15,054 nt of DNA from Micromonosporaceae bacterium (GTDB lineage: Bacteria > Actinomycetota > Actinomycetes > Mycobacteriales > Micromonosporaceae). This document shows, in pieces, positions 6,735 through 13,447 of the stretch (the stretch's first letter is position 1; the number at the start of each line of letters is the position of its first letter). The notes under the pieces are model-generated. The model worked only from the letters and a program-made list of their open reading frames with translations. It did no database searches and was not told the origin of the DNA. The stretch is taken from positions 1 through 15,054 of the forward strand of contig JADGGF010000047.1 in assembly GCA_019690055.1 (NCBI GenBank), in the 5' to 3' direction. A program made the translations under genes and the position numbers.

Positions 6735-9245
6735 TCAGGTACCGCGGAGGACGGCGCCGTGACGCTGGGCGGCGAGGGCGACGGCGGCGTCGCGGGCCGC
6801 CACCGCCTCCTCGGCGGTCAGGGTGCGGTCGGGGGCCCGCAGCACCAGCTTGTACGCCAGCGACTTGCGACCCTCGCCGACCTGCGCGCCCGTGTACACG
6901 TCGAAGAGCCGGATCGACTCCAGCAGCGGCCCGATACCGTCCACAATGGACCTCTCGACGTCGACCGCGGGCACCTCGGACGGGACCACGAGCGCGACGT
7001 CGATGAGCGCGGCCGGGAAGTTCGACAGCTTCGGCGCCGGCGTCAGGCCGGGCAATGGCACCGCCGAGAGGTCCAGCTCCAGCGCGCACGTCCGCTTCGG
7101 GACGGTGAACTCGGCACAGACGGCGGGGTGCAGCTCGCCGGCGTGGCCGACCACGATCCCGTCCACCCGCAGGGCGGCGCAGCGGCCAGGGTGCCACGGC
7201 ATGGTGTCGGCGGCCGTCACCGAGATGGACTCGGGCCGCACCCCGGCCACGAGCAGCACTTCGCGGCCGGTCTGGATCGCGTCGGCCCAGTCGTACGCGC
7301 GGCCCGGGCCCCACCAGCCCGAGCGCTCCCACTCCCCGGCCGCCACCGTGGCCACGTGCCACGGCTGCGCCGGCACCGCGGCCTTCGCCTGCTCCCACTC
7401 CTCGTCCGTGGGCCGCCGCGAGACATCGAGCACCGGCGGCGGGCCGGCGTCGGTAGGCAGGAAGACCAGGCCCAGCTCGTAGAGGGCCACGTCCCGGTTG
7501 CCCCGGCCGATGTTGCGGCGCAGCGTGGCGAGCAGCCCCGGCAGCAGCGTGGTCCGCATGTACGGCTCCTCGTCCGACAGCGGGTTCGCCAGCCGCACCG
7601 CGTCGGTCGACCGGCCCAGCTTCCGCAGGGAGTCGGCCGAGACGAACGGCGGGGGCAGCACCTCGACGTAGCCCATCTCGGCCAGCGCCCGCCCGACCGA
7701 GCGGCGCCGACGCTGGGCGGCGGTCAGGCCGGCCCCGGGCGGCGCGATCGGCAACGCGCTGGGCACCTTGGTGTAGCCGTCGAGGCGGACCACCTCCTCG
7801 ACCAGGTCGGCCGGGCGAAGGAGGTCCGGCCGCCAGCTCGGCGGGGTCACGGTCAGGATCGCCCCGCCCTCCTGGCTGCCCTCGGGGGACTCGTTCGTCA
7901 CCGTGCAGCCGACCTTGGTGAGCAGCTCGGCCACGAGCGAGGTCGGGTACGGAATGCCGACCAGCCGGGACACCTCCTCCGAGTTCAGCGTGATGCTCGG
8001 GATCGGCGTCGGGTAGTTGAGGTCGAGGATCTGCTTGCTCGGCGTGCCGCCGCCGTACTCGACCAGGATCCGTACGGCCCGCTCGATCGCCACCAGCGCC
8101 AGCTCGCGGTCGACCCCGCGCTCCCAGCGCTTGGCCGCCTCGCTGAACAGGTTGTGCCGGCGCGCGGTGCGACTGACCATCGTCGGGTCCCAGTGGGCGG
8201 CCTCCAGCAGCACGTCGGTGGTGGTGCCCGGGATGATCTCGGAAGTCTCCCCACCCATGACGGCGGCCAGCGAGATCGGGCCGGTGTCGTCGCAGATCAC
8301 CATGTCCTCTTCGGACAGTCTGCGCCGGACGCCGTCCAGGGTGACCAGCACCTCGCCGGCGGTGGCCCGCCGCACCACGAGCCCACCCTTGATGCGCTTG
8401 GCGTCGAAGGCGTGCATCGGCTGGCCGAGCTCGAGCATGATGTAGTTCGTCACGTCGATAGCCAGGCCGAGCGTCCGGATGCCGGCCGTCACCAGCCGGC
8501 GCTGCATCCACTCCGGCGACTGCGCGTTCGGGTCCAGGCCGGTGACGAGCCGGGCCGCGAACCGGTCGCACCCGACCTGGTCGACGACCGTGACCGGCCA
8601 CGGCGGCTTGCCGCGCGTGGAGCCCTTGGGCGCCTTGGCCAGGCCGGGATCGGTGAACGGCACATCGAAGGCGTGCGCCAGCTCCCGGGCCAGCCCGCGC
8701 ACCGACATCTGGTAGCCCCGGTCCGGTGTGGGCTCGACGTGCACGATGATGTCGTTCAGCCCGACGTAGGGCCGCGCGTCCTCGCCCGGCTGGGCCCCCG
8801 ATTCCGGGTCGAGCACGAGGATCCCCGAGTGGTCGTCGCTGACGCCCAGCTCCCGGGCGGAGCAGATCATGCCGTTGGACATGCGGCCGTACGTCTTGCG
8901 CGCCCCGATCTCGAACCCACCGGGCAGCACCCCGCCCGGCAGGATCACCGCCACCAGGTCGCCTTCGACGAAGTTCGTCGCCCCGCACACGATCTCCTGC
9001 GGGTCGCCGGTGCCGTTGGCCTTGCCCACGTCGACGGTGCAGAACCGGATCGGCTTCTTGAAACCCTTGAGCTCCTCGATGGTCAGGACCCGGCCGACCG
9101 CCAGCGTGCCCTGCACGGTGGCGCCCTGGTCCACGATGGACTCCACCTCGATCCCGAGGTTGGTCAGCGCGTCCTCGAGCTGCTCGGCGGTCAGGTCCGC
9201 CGGCAGGTCCACGTACTCGCGCAGCCAGGAGACGCTCACCCGCAT
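6735..9245 (-). CDS. pheT: Phenylalanine--tRNA ligase beta subunit
   Basis: 836 residues, normal for a bacterial PheT. It forms the alpha2-beta2 enzyme with PheS and carries tRNA binding and editing functions. Domains in order: N-terminal module and EMAP-like tRNA-binding domain (about 1-150, starting MRVSVSWLREYVDLP), B3/B4 editing region (about 210-400), B5 domain with the acidic RPDLLRPADLVEEVVRLDGY, the catalytic-like core, and a C-terminal FDX-ACB domain (last 95 residues or so, from LSNFPAALIDVALVVP). ATG 9245 begins 2 bp after the pheS stop; GGAGG lies about 10 bases upstream within pheS, so translation is probably coupled. The same-strand frame continues far upstream, but that part is out-of-frame pheS. 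No frameshift or missing domain was seen. Confidence 0.97.
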   Translation of the reverse strand: MRVSVSWLREYVDLPADLTAEQLEDALTNLGIEVESIVDQGATVQGTLAVGRVLTIEELKGFKKPIRFCTVDVGKANGTGDPQEIVCGATNFVEGDLVAVILPGGVLPGGFEIGARKTYGRMSNGMICSARELGVSDDHSGILVLDPESGAQPGEDARPYVGLNDIIVHVEPTPDRGYQMSVRGLARELAHAFDVPFTDPGLAKAPKGSTRGKPPWPVTVVDQVGCDRFAARLVTGLDPNAQSPEWMQRRLVTAGIRTLGLAIDVTNYIMLELGQPMHAFDAKRIKGGLVVRRATAGEVLVTLDGVRRRLSEEDMVICDDTGPISLAAVMGGETSEIIPGTTTDVLLEAAHWDPTMVSRTARRHNLFSEAAKRWERGVDRELALVAIERAVRILVEYGGGTPSKQILDLNYPTPIPSITLNSEEVSRLVGIPYPTSLVAELLTKVGCTVTNESPEGSQEGGAILTVTPPSWRPDLLRPADLVEEVVRLDGYTKVPSALPIAPPGAGLTAAQRRRRSVGRALAEMGYVEVLPPPFVSADSLRKLGRSTDAVRLANPLSDEEPYMRTTLLPGLLATLRRNIGRGNRDVALYELGLVFLPTDAGPPPVLDVSRRPTDEEWEQAKAAVPAQPWHVATVAAGEWERSGWWGPGRAYDWADAIQTGREVLLVAGVRPESISVTAADTMPWHPGRCAALRVDGIVVGHAGELHPAVCAEFTVPKRTCALELDLSAVPLPGLTPAPKLSNFPAALIDVALVVPSEVPAVDVERSIVDGIGPLLESIRLFDVYTGAQVGEGRKSLAYKLVLRAPDRTLTAEEAVAARDAAVALAAQRHGAVLRGT

Positions 9246-9247
9246 CG

Positions 9248-10372
9248 CTACGCAACCTCCATGCCGAACGCCCGGGTGAACCGTACGTCGCCCTCGATGA
9301 ACTCCCGCATGTCGGACAGGCCGTTGCGGAACATCAGCGTGCGGTCGATTCCCATGCCGAACGCGAATGCACTGTAGACGGTCGGGTCGACGCCGCAGGC
9401 CCGCAGCACGTTGGGGTCGACCATCCCGCAGCCGCCCCACTCGACCCAGCGGGGGCCGTCGCGGTGGGCCTCGAACCACACATCGAACTCCGCCGACGGC
9501 TCGGTGAACGGGAAGTAGTGCGGCCGCCAGCGGGTCCGCGCGTTCTCCCCGAACATCGCGCGGGCGAAGTGGTCCAGCGTCCCGCGCAGGTGGGCCATCG
9601 TGATTCCCTTGTCCACCACCAGCCCCTCGACCTGGTGGAAGACCGGCGAGTGGGTGGCGTCCAGTTCGTCGGTGCGGTACACCCGGCCCGGAACCACCAC
9701 GTAGATCGGCGGTTGGCGCTCCAGCATGGTGCGGGCCTGCACCGGCGAGGTGTGCGTCCGCAGCACCAGCCCCGAGCCCGTGCCCAACTGGTTCTCCGGC
9801 GCCGTCGCGACAAGACCGTTCGCGAACGTCTGCGCGGTGGCGACCCAGAACGTGTCCATCAGGCCACGCGAGGGGTGGTCCGGCGGGATGTTCAGGGCAT
9901 CGAAGTTGGCCCACTCCAGCTCGACCTCGGGGCCCTCGGCCACCTCGTAGCCCATCCCGACGAACAGGTCGGCGATGCGCTCCATGAGCGTGGTGATCGG
10001 GTGCCGGGCGCCGCGCGGCCGCCGGTCGCCCGGCAGCGTCACGTCGACCGCTTCCTCGACCAGGACCCGGCGGGCCCGGTCCTCCTCCAGCACGGCCAGC
10101 CGGGCGTCGTACGCCTGCTGGATCGCCGCCCGAGCCTCATTGACCCGCTTACCGGCGTCGGCGCGCGCCTGCGGCGGCAGCGCCCCGATCTCCCGCCGGG
10201 CCAGCGACACCGGGGCCCGGTCGCCCAGGTGCTGGTGGCGCAACGCGATCAGACCGTCCACGTCGGACACGGCGGCGAAGGCCTTCTGCGCGGCGGCGAC
10301 CGCCTCATCCAGCGACGCCTGGTCCAGCAACGCGACCTGCTTGGGGTCGTACGTATCGCTGCGCCGACTCAT
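9248..10372 (-). CDS. pheS: Phenylalanine--tRNA ligase alpha subunit
   Basis: 374-residue class II synthetase catalytic subunit. An N-terminal coiled-coil (about 15-105) is rich in Ala, Arg and Glu. Motif 1 begins near HPITTLMERIADLF (124). Motif 2 is YRTDELDATHSPVFHQVEG (232-250), and motif 3 is FAFGMGIDRTLMFRN (336-350). The segment between DTFW and LRTHTSPVQ (about 176-203) seems a few residues longer than in the commonest bacterial forms. The ATG at 10372 is preferred because MSRRSDTYDPKQVALLD is the normal start; the open frame extends upstream to 10558 with no family similarity. The nearby ribosome binding site is only G-rich (GGGGGCGG), which fits coupling to a 40-codon ORF whose stop overlaps this ATG. 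Confidence 0.97.
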   Translation of the reverse strand: MSRRSDTYDPKQVALLDQASLDEAVAAAQKAFAAVSDVDGLIALRHQHLGDRAPVSLARREIGALPPQARADAGKRVNEARAAIQQAYDARLAVLEEDRARRVLVEEAVDVTLPGDRRPRGARHPITTLMERIADLFVGMGYEVAEGPEVELEWANFDALNIPPDHPSRGLMDTFWVATAQTFANGLVATAPENQLGTGSGLVLRTHTSPVQARTMLERQPPIYVVVPGRVYRTDELDATHSPVFHQVEGLVVDKGITMAHLRGTLDHFARAMFGENARTRWRPHYFPFTEPSAEFDVWFEAHRDGPRWVEWGGCGMVDPNVLRACGVDPTVYSAFAFGMGIDRTLMFRNGLSDMREFIEGDVRFTRAFGMEVA

Positions 10373-10491
10373 GACCGCCCCCAGGTCATCCAGTGCGGCG
10401 CGGGCCGACGCTGGGCCGCGCTGGACAATGTCGCCCTGTCCCGGGCAGCGCTGTCCGGTGTCGCTCGATACGGTCGCTGACGCACGCTCAT
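10369..10491 (-). CDS. Candidate 40-residue leader ORF overlapping the pheS start
   Basis: ATG 10491 follows a strong GGAGGA with a spacing of about 7 bases. The frame runs 40 codons and stops in TGA, where it overlaps the pheS start as ATGA. That arrangement is typical of translational coupling. The peptide is basic and Ala/Arg-rich and ends in MTWGRS. It has no Phe codon, so it is not a classical phenylalanine attenuator peptide. Third-position GC (about 70%) is below that of the real genes here, which argues against a conserved protein; translation itself may be what matters. No known family recognised. Confidence 0.4.
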   Translation of the reverse strand: MSVRQRPYRATPDSAARDRATLSSAAQRRPAPHWMTWGRS

Positions 10492-10526
10492 GACGGAGTC
10501 CTCCGGCGGGTTGCCATCGCTGGCCG

Positions 10527-10532
10527 ATCCTA
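10527..10532 (-). promoter_or_regulatory. Candidate -10 element of a pheST promoter
   Basis: TAGGAT on the minus strand matches the actinobacterial TANNAT -10 pattern and lies 36 bp before the 40-codon leader ORF, giving a pheS leader of roughly 145 nt. No good -35 is visible 16-19 bp upstream (TGCCTC and neighbours), so support is moderate. Confidence 0.35.
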
Positions 10533-10645
10533 CGTTTGCTGCCGATCACGAGGCACACAGGCGGTACATATCGCCTCGGTACTTGTTGCCCCGGTAATTC
10601 GGCTCGTCCTCACCCCGCGGCTTGGCCGCCGCCCGCCGGTGCGCG

Positions 10646-10711
10646 TCAGCGCAGGATCTCACCCCGCGGCCCGCCGCCGGCGGGCTGCGTAAACAACCGG
10701 GGGTCGATCAT
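10646..10711 (-). CDS. Candidate 21-residue small ORF between methylase gene and pheS
   Basis: ATG 10711 is preceded by AAGGAGT at ideal spacing and begins 28 bp after the methylase stop. It encodes 21 residues starting MIDPRLFTQPAGGG and ending PRGEILR. The following 100 bp repeat part of it: the 12-mer CCGCGGGGTGAG (minus strand) occurs at 10658-10669 and again at 10609-10620, and PAGGG is read again in the same frame just after the stop. After an apparent 2-nt frame change a further stretch reads PRGEDEPNYRGNKYRGDMYR. This could be a real small protein, a decayed small gene, or a leader peptide. No family recognised. Confidence 0.35.
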   Translation of the reverse strand: MIDPRLFTQPAGGGPRGEILR

Positions 10712-10739
10712 GAGGGGACTCCTTCACCCGAACACTGTG

Positions 10740-11573
10740 TCACCCGGGCGCCGTGTCACCCGAGCGATGTGCTCTGGCGGAAGCGTACAGGCAAACGGCC
10801 GCCGCCGCAGCCAGGTTCAGGCTCTCGGCGCGCCCGCGAATCGGCACCCGGACCCGGGCATCGGCCAGTTCCGCCAGCGCCGGCGGCAGGCCGTGCGCCT
10901 CCGACCCGAAGACCCAGGCCGTACGCCCGGTCAGCCGTCCGGCGTCGAGCAGCTCATCGAGGTCGTGCTCGCCGCGGGCGTCGGCGGCCAGGATGGTGAA
11001 CGACGCCGCCCGCAGGGCCGCCAGGGCCTCGTCGGCGGTACCGCCCCGCACCAGGTCCACATGGAACAGGCTGCCGGCGCTGGCCCGCACGCATTTACCG
11101 TTGTAAGGATCGACACTGCCGTCGGGGAAGACCACGACCCCGGCGCCCGCCGCGTCGGCGGTGCGCAGGACCGTGCCGGCGTTGCCCGGGTCGGCGATCC
11201 CGGCCAGCACCACGACCAGCCGCGGGCCTCGGGCGAGTGCCGCGGTCAGGCTCACGTGCCGGTGGCGGGCGACCGCGACCACGCCCTGCGGGGTGACGGT
11301 CTCGGCGAGCGCGGCCAGGCCGGCGGCGTTGACCGTACGGACGCGTACGCCCTCGGCCCGGGCCACCAGCGCCGCGTGGTCGCGACCGGCCTCGACGAAC
11401 AGCTCGGTCACCGCGCCCGCGGCCAGCGCCTCGCGGACCGCCTGCGGACCCTCCACAAGGAACAGTCCACTCTGGTCCCGGTCCCGCCGACGCTGCAGCT
11501 TGCGGGCGGCGACCACCCGCGCCGACCGGGCGGCCAGGACGGGTCCGCCGTCCGGCCCGCTCTCCTCGCGCAC
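10740..11573 (-). CDS. TrmH/SpoU-family RNA 2'-O-methyltransferase (probably 23S rRNA)
   Basis: 277-residue SPOUT-class enzyme that uses S-adenosylmethionine to methylate a ribose 2'-OH. The N-terminal substrate-binding domain (about 15-105) includes KLQRRRDRDQSGLFLVEG. The three SpoU motifs are AGIADPGNAGTVLRTADAAG (124-143, with Asn131 and Arg137), WVFGSEAHGLP (220-230) and VPIRGRAESLNLAAAAAV (243-260). I chose GTG 11573 because GGTGAGG lies just upstream; an in-frame GTG at 11594 has no ribosome binding site but cannot be excluded. It lies 83 bp after rplT, the usual actinobacterial place, and is probably cotranscribed with infC-rpmI-rplT. Whether the target is the RlmB-type guanosine or another 23S site is not visible; resistance methylases of the TsnR type are related. 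Confidence 0.92.
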   Translation of the reverse strand: MREESGPDGGPVLAARSARVVAARKLQRRRDRDQSGLFLVEGPQAVREALAAGAVTELFVEAGRDHAALVARAEGVRVRTVNAAGLAALAETVTPQGVVAVARHRHVSLTAALARGPRLVVVLAGIADPGNAGTVLRTADAAGAGVVVFPDGSVDPYNGKCVRASAGSLFHVDLVRGGTADEALAALRAASFTILAADARGEHDLDELLDAGRLTGRTAWVFGSEAHGLPPALAELADARVRVPIRGRAESLNLAAAAAVCLYASARAHRSGDTAPG

Positions 11574-11656
11574 GACCGCCTCACCGCGTGACACGGCCGC
11601 GCCGCGGGCGGGTGCTCCGCCGACAGCGCGGCCCGAGTGCTGGTGACCGACCGGGG

Positions 11657-12031
11657 TCAGGCGACTGCCCCCTGGGCCGGCAGAGCGGCCCGGGCCGCGG
11701 CGACCAGGCCGGCGAAGGTCGCGGCGTCGTTGACCGCGAGGTCGGCCAGGTTCTTGCGGTCCACCTCGATGCCGGCCAGGCGCAGGCCCTGGATGAGCCG
11801 GTTGTACGTCATGCCGTTCAGCCGCGCCGCAGCGTTGATCCGCGTGATCCAGAGCTGCCGGAAGTCGCCCTTGCGGTCCCGCCGGTCGCGGTAGGCGTAC
11901 TGCATCGAGTGCAGCATCTGCTCCTTGGCCTTGCGGTACAGCCGGGAGCGCTGGCCGCGGTAGCCGCTCGCGCTCTCCAGGACGGTACGGCGCTTCTTCT
12001 GGGCGTTGATCGCCCGCTTGACGCGTGCCAC
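11657..12031 (-). CDS. rplT: 50S ribosomal protein L20
   Basis: 124 residues, typical L20. It opens ARVKRAINAQKKRRTVLESA, followed by GYRGQRSRLYRKAKEQM and the basic RDRRDRKGDFRQLWITRINAA, which bind 23S rRNA during early 50S assembly. The C-terminal globular part is GMTYNRLIQGLRLAGIEVDRKNLADLA. The start is GTG at 12031 with GAAGGAGA about 10 bases upstream. It lies 130 bp after rpmI. In other bacteria L20 represses infC-rpmI-rplT through an RNA mimic of its rRNA site; whether that works here is not evident. The 130-bp gap to rpmI holds only a weak 5-bp stem (12069-12085). Confidence 0.98.
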   Translation of the reverse strand: MARVKRAINAQKKRRTVLESASGYRGQRSRLYRKAKEQMLHSMQYAYRDRRDRKGDFRQLWITRINAAARLNGMTYNRLIQGLRLAGIEVDRKNLADLAVNDAATFAGLVAAARAALPAQGAVA

Positions 12032-12161
12032 GTCTGTCTCTCTCCTTCACTGGGCCCGGGCCAGCCGCTCGCCGGAACCGGGCGAACTCGGGGCAAGGGG
12101 GGTGTTGGCGTACGGCAGTCCCCCGCAGGCGACGCGGCCCGGACCGCCGAACCGGGTGGGA

Positions 12162-12356
12162 TCAGCGGCCCAGCAGCCGGCTCACCCGCTTGACGTCGAC
12201 CTTGGCCATGCTGGCCGTTCCGCTCTGGCGCCGCGTGCGGCGGGAGCTCTTGCCCTCGAGCAGGTGCCGCTTGCCCGACTGCTCGGTCACGATCTTGCCA
12301 CGGCCGGTGATCTTGACGCGCTTGCCCGTGCCGGTGTGGGGCTTGAACTTCGGCAT
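12162..12356 (-). CDS. rpmI: 50S ribosomal protein L35
   Basis: 64 residues, full-length L35. PKFKPHTGTGKRVKITGRGK, then a basic KRHLLEGKSSRRTRRQSG, ending VKRVSRLLGR. It is a small, highly basic 50S protein. ATG 12356 has GAAGGGTG about 8 bases upstream. The order infC-rpmI-rplT is the conserved bacterial translation operon; gaps of 146 and 130 bp on either side are longer than usual for a tight operon and contain hairpins or repeats. Confidence 0.98.
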   Translation of the reverse strand: MPKFKPHTGTGKRVKITGRGKIVTEQSGKRHLLEGKSSRRTRRQSGTASMAKVDVKRVSRLLGR

Positions 12357-12391
12357 GTCTTCACCCTTCGCACGAACCACCGCCGGCGTCG

Positions 12392-12414
12392 CCACCCGGG
12401 GAACCCGGGCGTGG
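12392..12414 (-). other. Hairpin in the infC-rpmI spacer
   Basis: CCCGGG-gaa-CCCGGG with an outer CCA/TGG extension (2-nt bulge) sits 36 bp before the rpmI start. It has no T-run after it on the minus strand, so it is more likely an RNA structure or processing site than a terminator. Confidence 0.4.
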
Positions 12415-12457
12415 GCGGATGCCCCGCGAACGCCGGCGTATCGGTCCGTTGGTCGTC

Positions 12458-12505
12458 GGAACCCTCGCTACCTGCGAACCTCGCTAGTACGGCGAACCCT
12501 CGCTA
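12458..12505 (-). repeat. Three short direct repeats overlapping the infC stop
   Basis: On the minus strand TAGCGAGGGTTCG, TAGCGAGGTTCG and TAGCGAGGGTTCC occur in a row, spaced 19 and 16 bp. The first copy begins with the infC stop codon itself (TAG 12505-12503). They fill the first part of the infC-rpmI spacer. Confidence 0.6.
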
Positions 12506-13114
12506 CGTGGTGCTGGGCTCCTCGCTGCTCCTCTCGCCCGTTCCCGAACCGGAACCGGACGAACCTTCCTCTCGTGACCGCCCGCTGCCGCGGCCGGTTC
12601 GGATCGTCTTGTGCGGGGCGATCACCATGACCATGTTTCGGCCATCCTGCCTCGCGGAAGCCTCCACGTACCCCAGCTCCGAGATCTCGTCCTCGAGCCG
12701 CCGCAGAAGCCGGAAGCCAAGCTCGGGCCGGCTCTGCTCGCGACCGCGAAACATGATCGTCACCTTGACCTTGTCGCCCGCCTTCAGGAACCGCATCACG
12801 TGACCCTTCTTGGTCTCGTAGTCATGCGGATCGATCTTCGGGCGAAGCTTCATCTCCTTGATGACGGTCTGCTGCTGGTTGCGCCGTGCCTCCCGGGCCT
12901 TGAGCGCGCTCTCGTACTTGAACTTGCCGAAGTCCATGAGCTTGCACACCGGCGGGCGGGCCATCGGTGCCACCTCGACCAGGTCCAGGTCCACCTCGGC
13001 CGCCAGCTGCAGGGCACGCTCCAGGGGGACCACGCCCACCTGTTCACCCTCCGGACCGACCAGCCGCACCTCGCGGGCGCGAATCTGCTCGTTGACGCGG
13101 TGCTCGACGCTGAT
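12503..13114 (-). CDS. infC: Translation initiation factor IF-3, apparent ATC start
   Basis: IF3 binds the 30S subunit, blocks premature 50S joining and checks the start codon and initiator tRNA. Reading from ATC 13114 gives 203 residues. N-domain: EHRVNEQIRAREVRLVGPEG through LDLVEVAPMARPPVCKLMDF and GKFKYE. A basic linker (KAREARRNQQQTVIKEMKLR) and the C-domain (KGHVMRFLKAGDKVKVTIMF, REQSRPELG, QDGRNMVMV) follow, then a Gly/Ser/Glu-rich tail of about 30 residues. No ATG or GTG lies at the homologous start, whereas ATC has TAGGAGG four bases upstream. Rare starts on infC are known from other bacteria and allow IF3 to limit its own synthesis. An ATG at 13198 would add 28 residues encoded by the leader hairpin and is unlikely. 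Confidence 0.95.
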   Translation of the reverse strand: MSVEHRVNEQIRAREVRLVGPEGEQVGVVPLERALQLAAEVDLDLVEVAPMARPPVCKLMDFGKFKYESALKAREARRNQQQTVIKEMKLRPKIDPHDYETKKGHVMRFLKAGDKVKVTIMFRGREQSRPELGFRLLRRLEDEISELGYVEASARQDGRNMVMVIAPHKTIRTGRGSGRSREEGSSGSGSGTGERSSEEPSTT

Positions 13115-13447
13115 GGGGCCTCCTACGTATCCGAACCTCACCGGGTCCCGCTTGTGCGGGCCGGTCTGTGTCGGCCCACGAAGAAGGCCCTGGCGCATGC
13201 CAGGGCCCGCTCGACCGGTCCATCGCGCACCATCCGCACGCGGGCGTCGTCAGCGCCAGACCGGACCCGCCTACCTTGCGGCGACGGGTGGGAGCGGGGC
13301 TCCTCTTCGGTTGACGGCTCGCGCGGCCGGAGCCGGCTCACCATCGTCATCACGACGGGGCGTGATGGGGTCGACGCACCTAGCGTACCAGACAGTGGCC
13401 CGTGCCCCATCATCATCGGCCAACGATGAACGGTCGGCGCCCGGCGA
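13115..13447 (-). promoter_or_regulatory. 333-bp infC leader and promoter region
   Basis: There is no gene between the PH-protein stop and infC. The half next to infC contains the terminator-like hairpin and its alternative pairings (listed separately). The distal half should hold the operon promoter; TACGCT at 13387-13382 (minus strand) is a possible -10 but has no good -35. Frames through it on either strand are proline/arginine-rich and not gene-like. Confidence 0.45.
13156..13210 (-). terminator. Attenuator-like hairpin in the infC leader
   Basis: On the minus strand GGCCCTGGC-atgc-GCCAGGGCC (13207-13186) is a perfect 9-bp hairpin followed directly by TTCTTCGT, like an intrinsic terminator, about 70 bp before the infC start. 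Downstream GTGGGCC and GGCCCGC can form a second hairpin. GCGGGCC, just upstream and overlapping the first stem (13210-13204), can instead pair with that GGCCCGC (13162-13156), which would disrupt the terminator. Mutually exclusive folds of this kind suggest transcription attenuation of infC-rpmI-rplT. Confidence 0.55.

Noticed and set aside
6376..9914. Minus-strand long frames over pheS/pheT other than the annotated ones, and the Arg/Glu-rich frame running past the pheT stop
   Set aside because: The parts over pheS and pheT are out-of-frame readings. The extension into 6408-6734 has charged low-complexity composition and no start of its own.
10373..10740. T-box riboswitch or Phe-codon attenuator for pheST
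   Set aside because: I could not find the conserved AGGGTGGNACCGCG T-box core in the leader, and neither small ORF is rich in Phe codons (one Phe codon in the 21-residue ORF, none in the 40-residue ORF).
13112..13198. ATG 13198 as the infC start
   Set aside because: It would encode 28 extra residues from the leader hairpin region, has no ribosome binding site, and adds sequence unlike any IF3 N-terminus.
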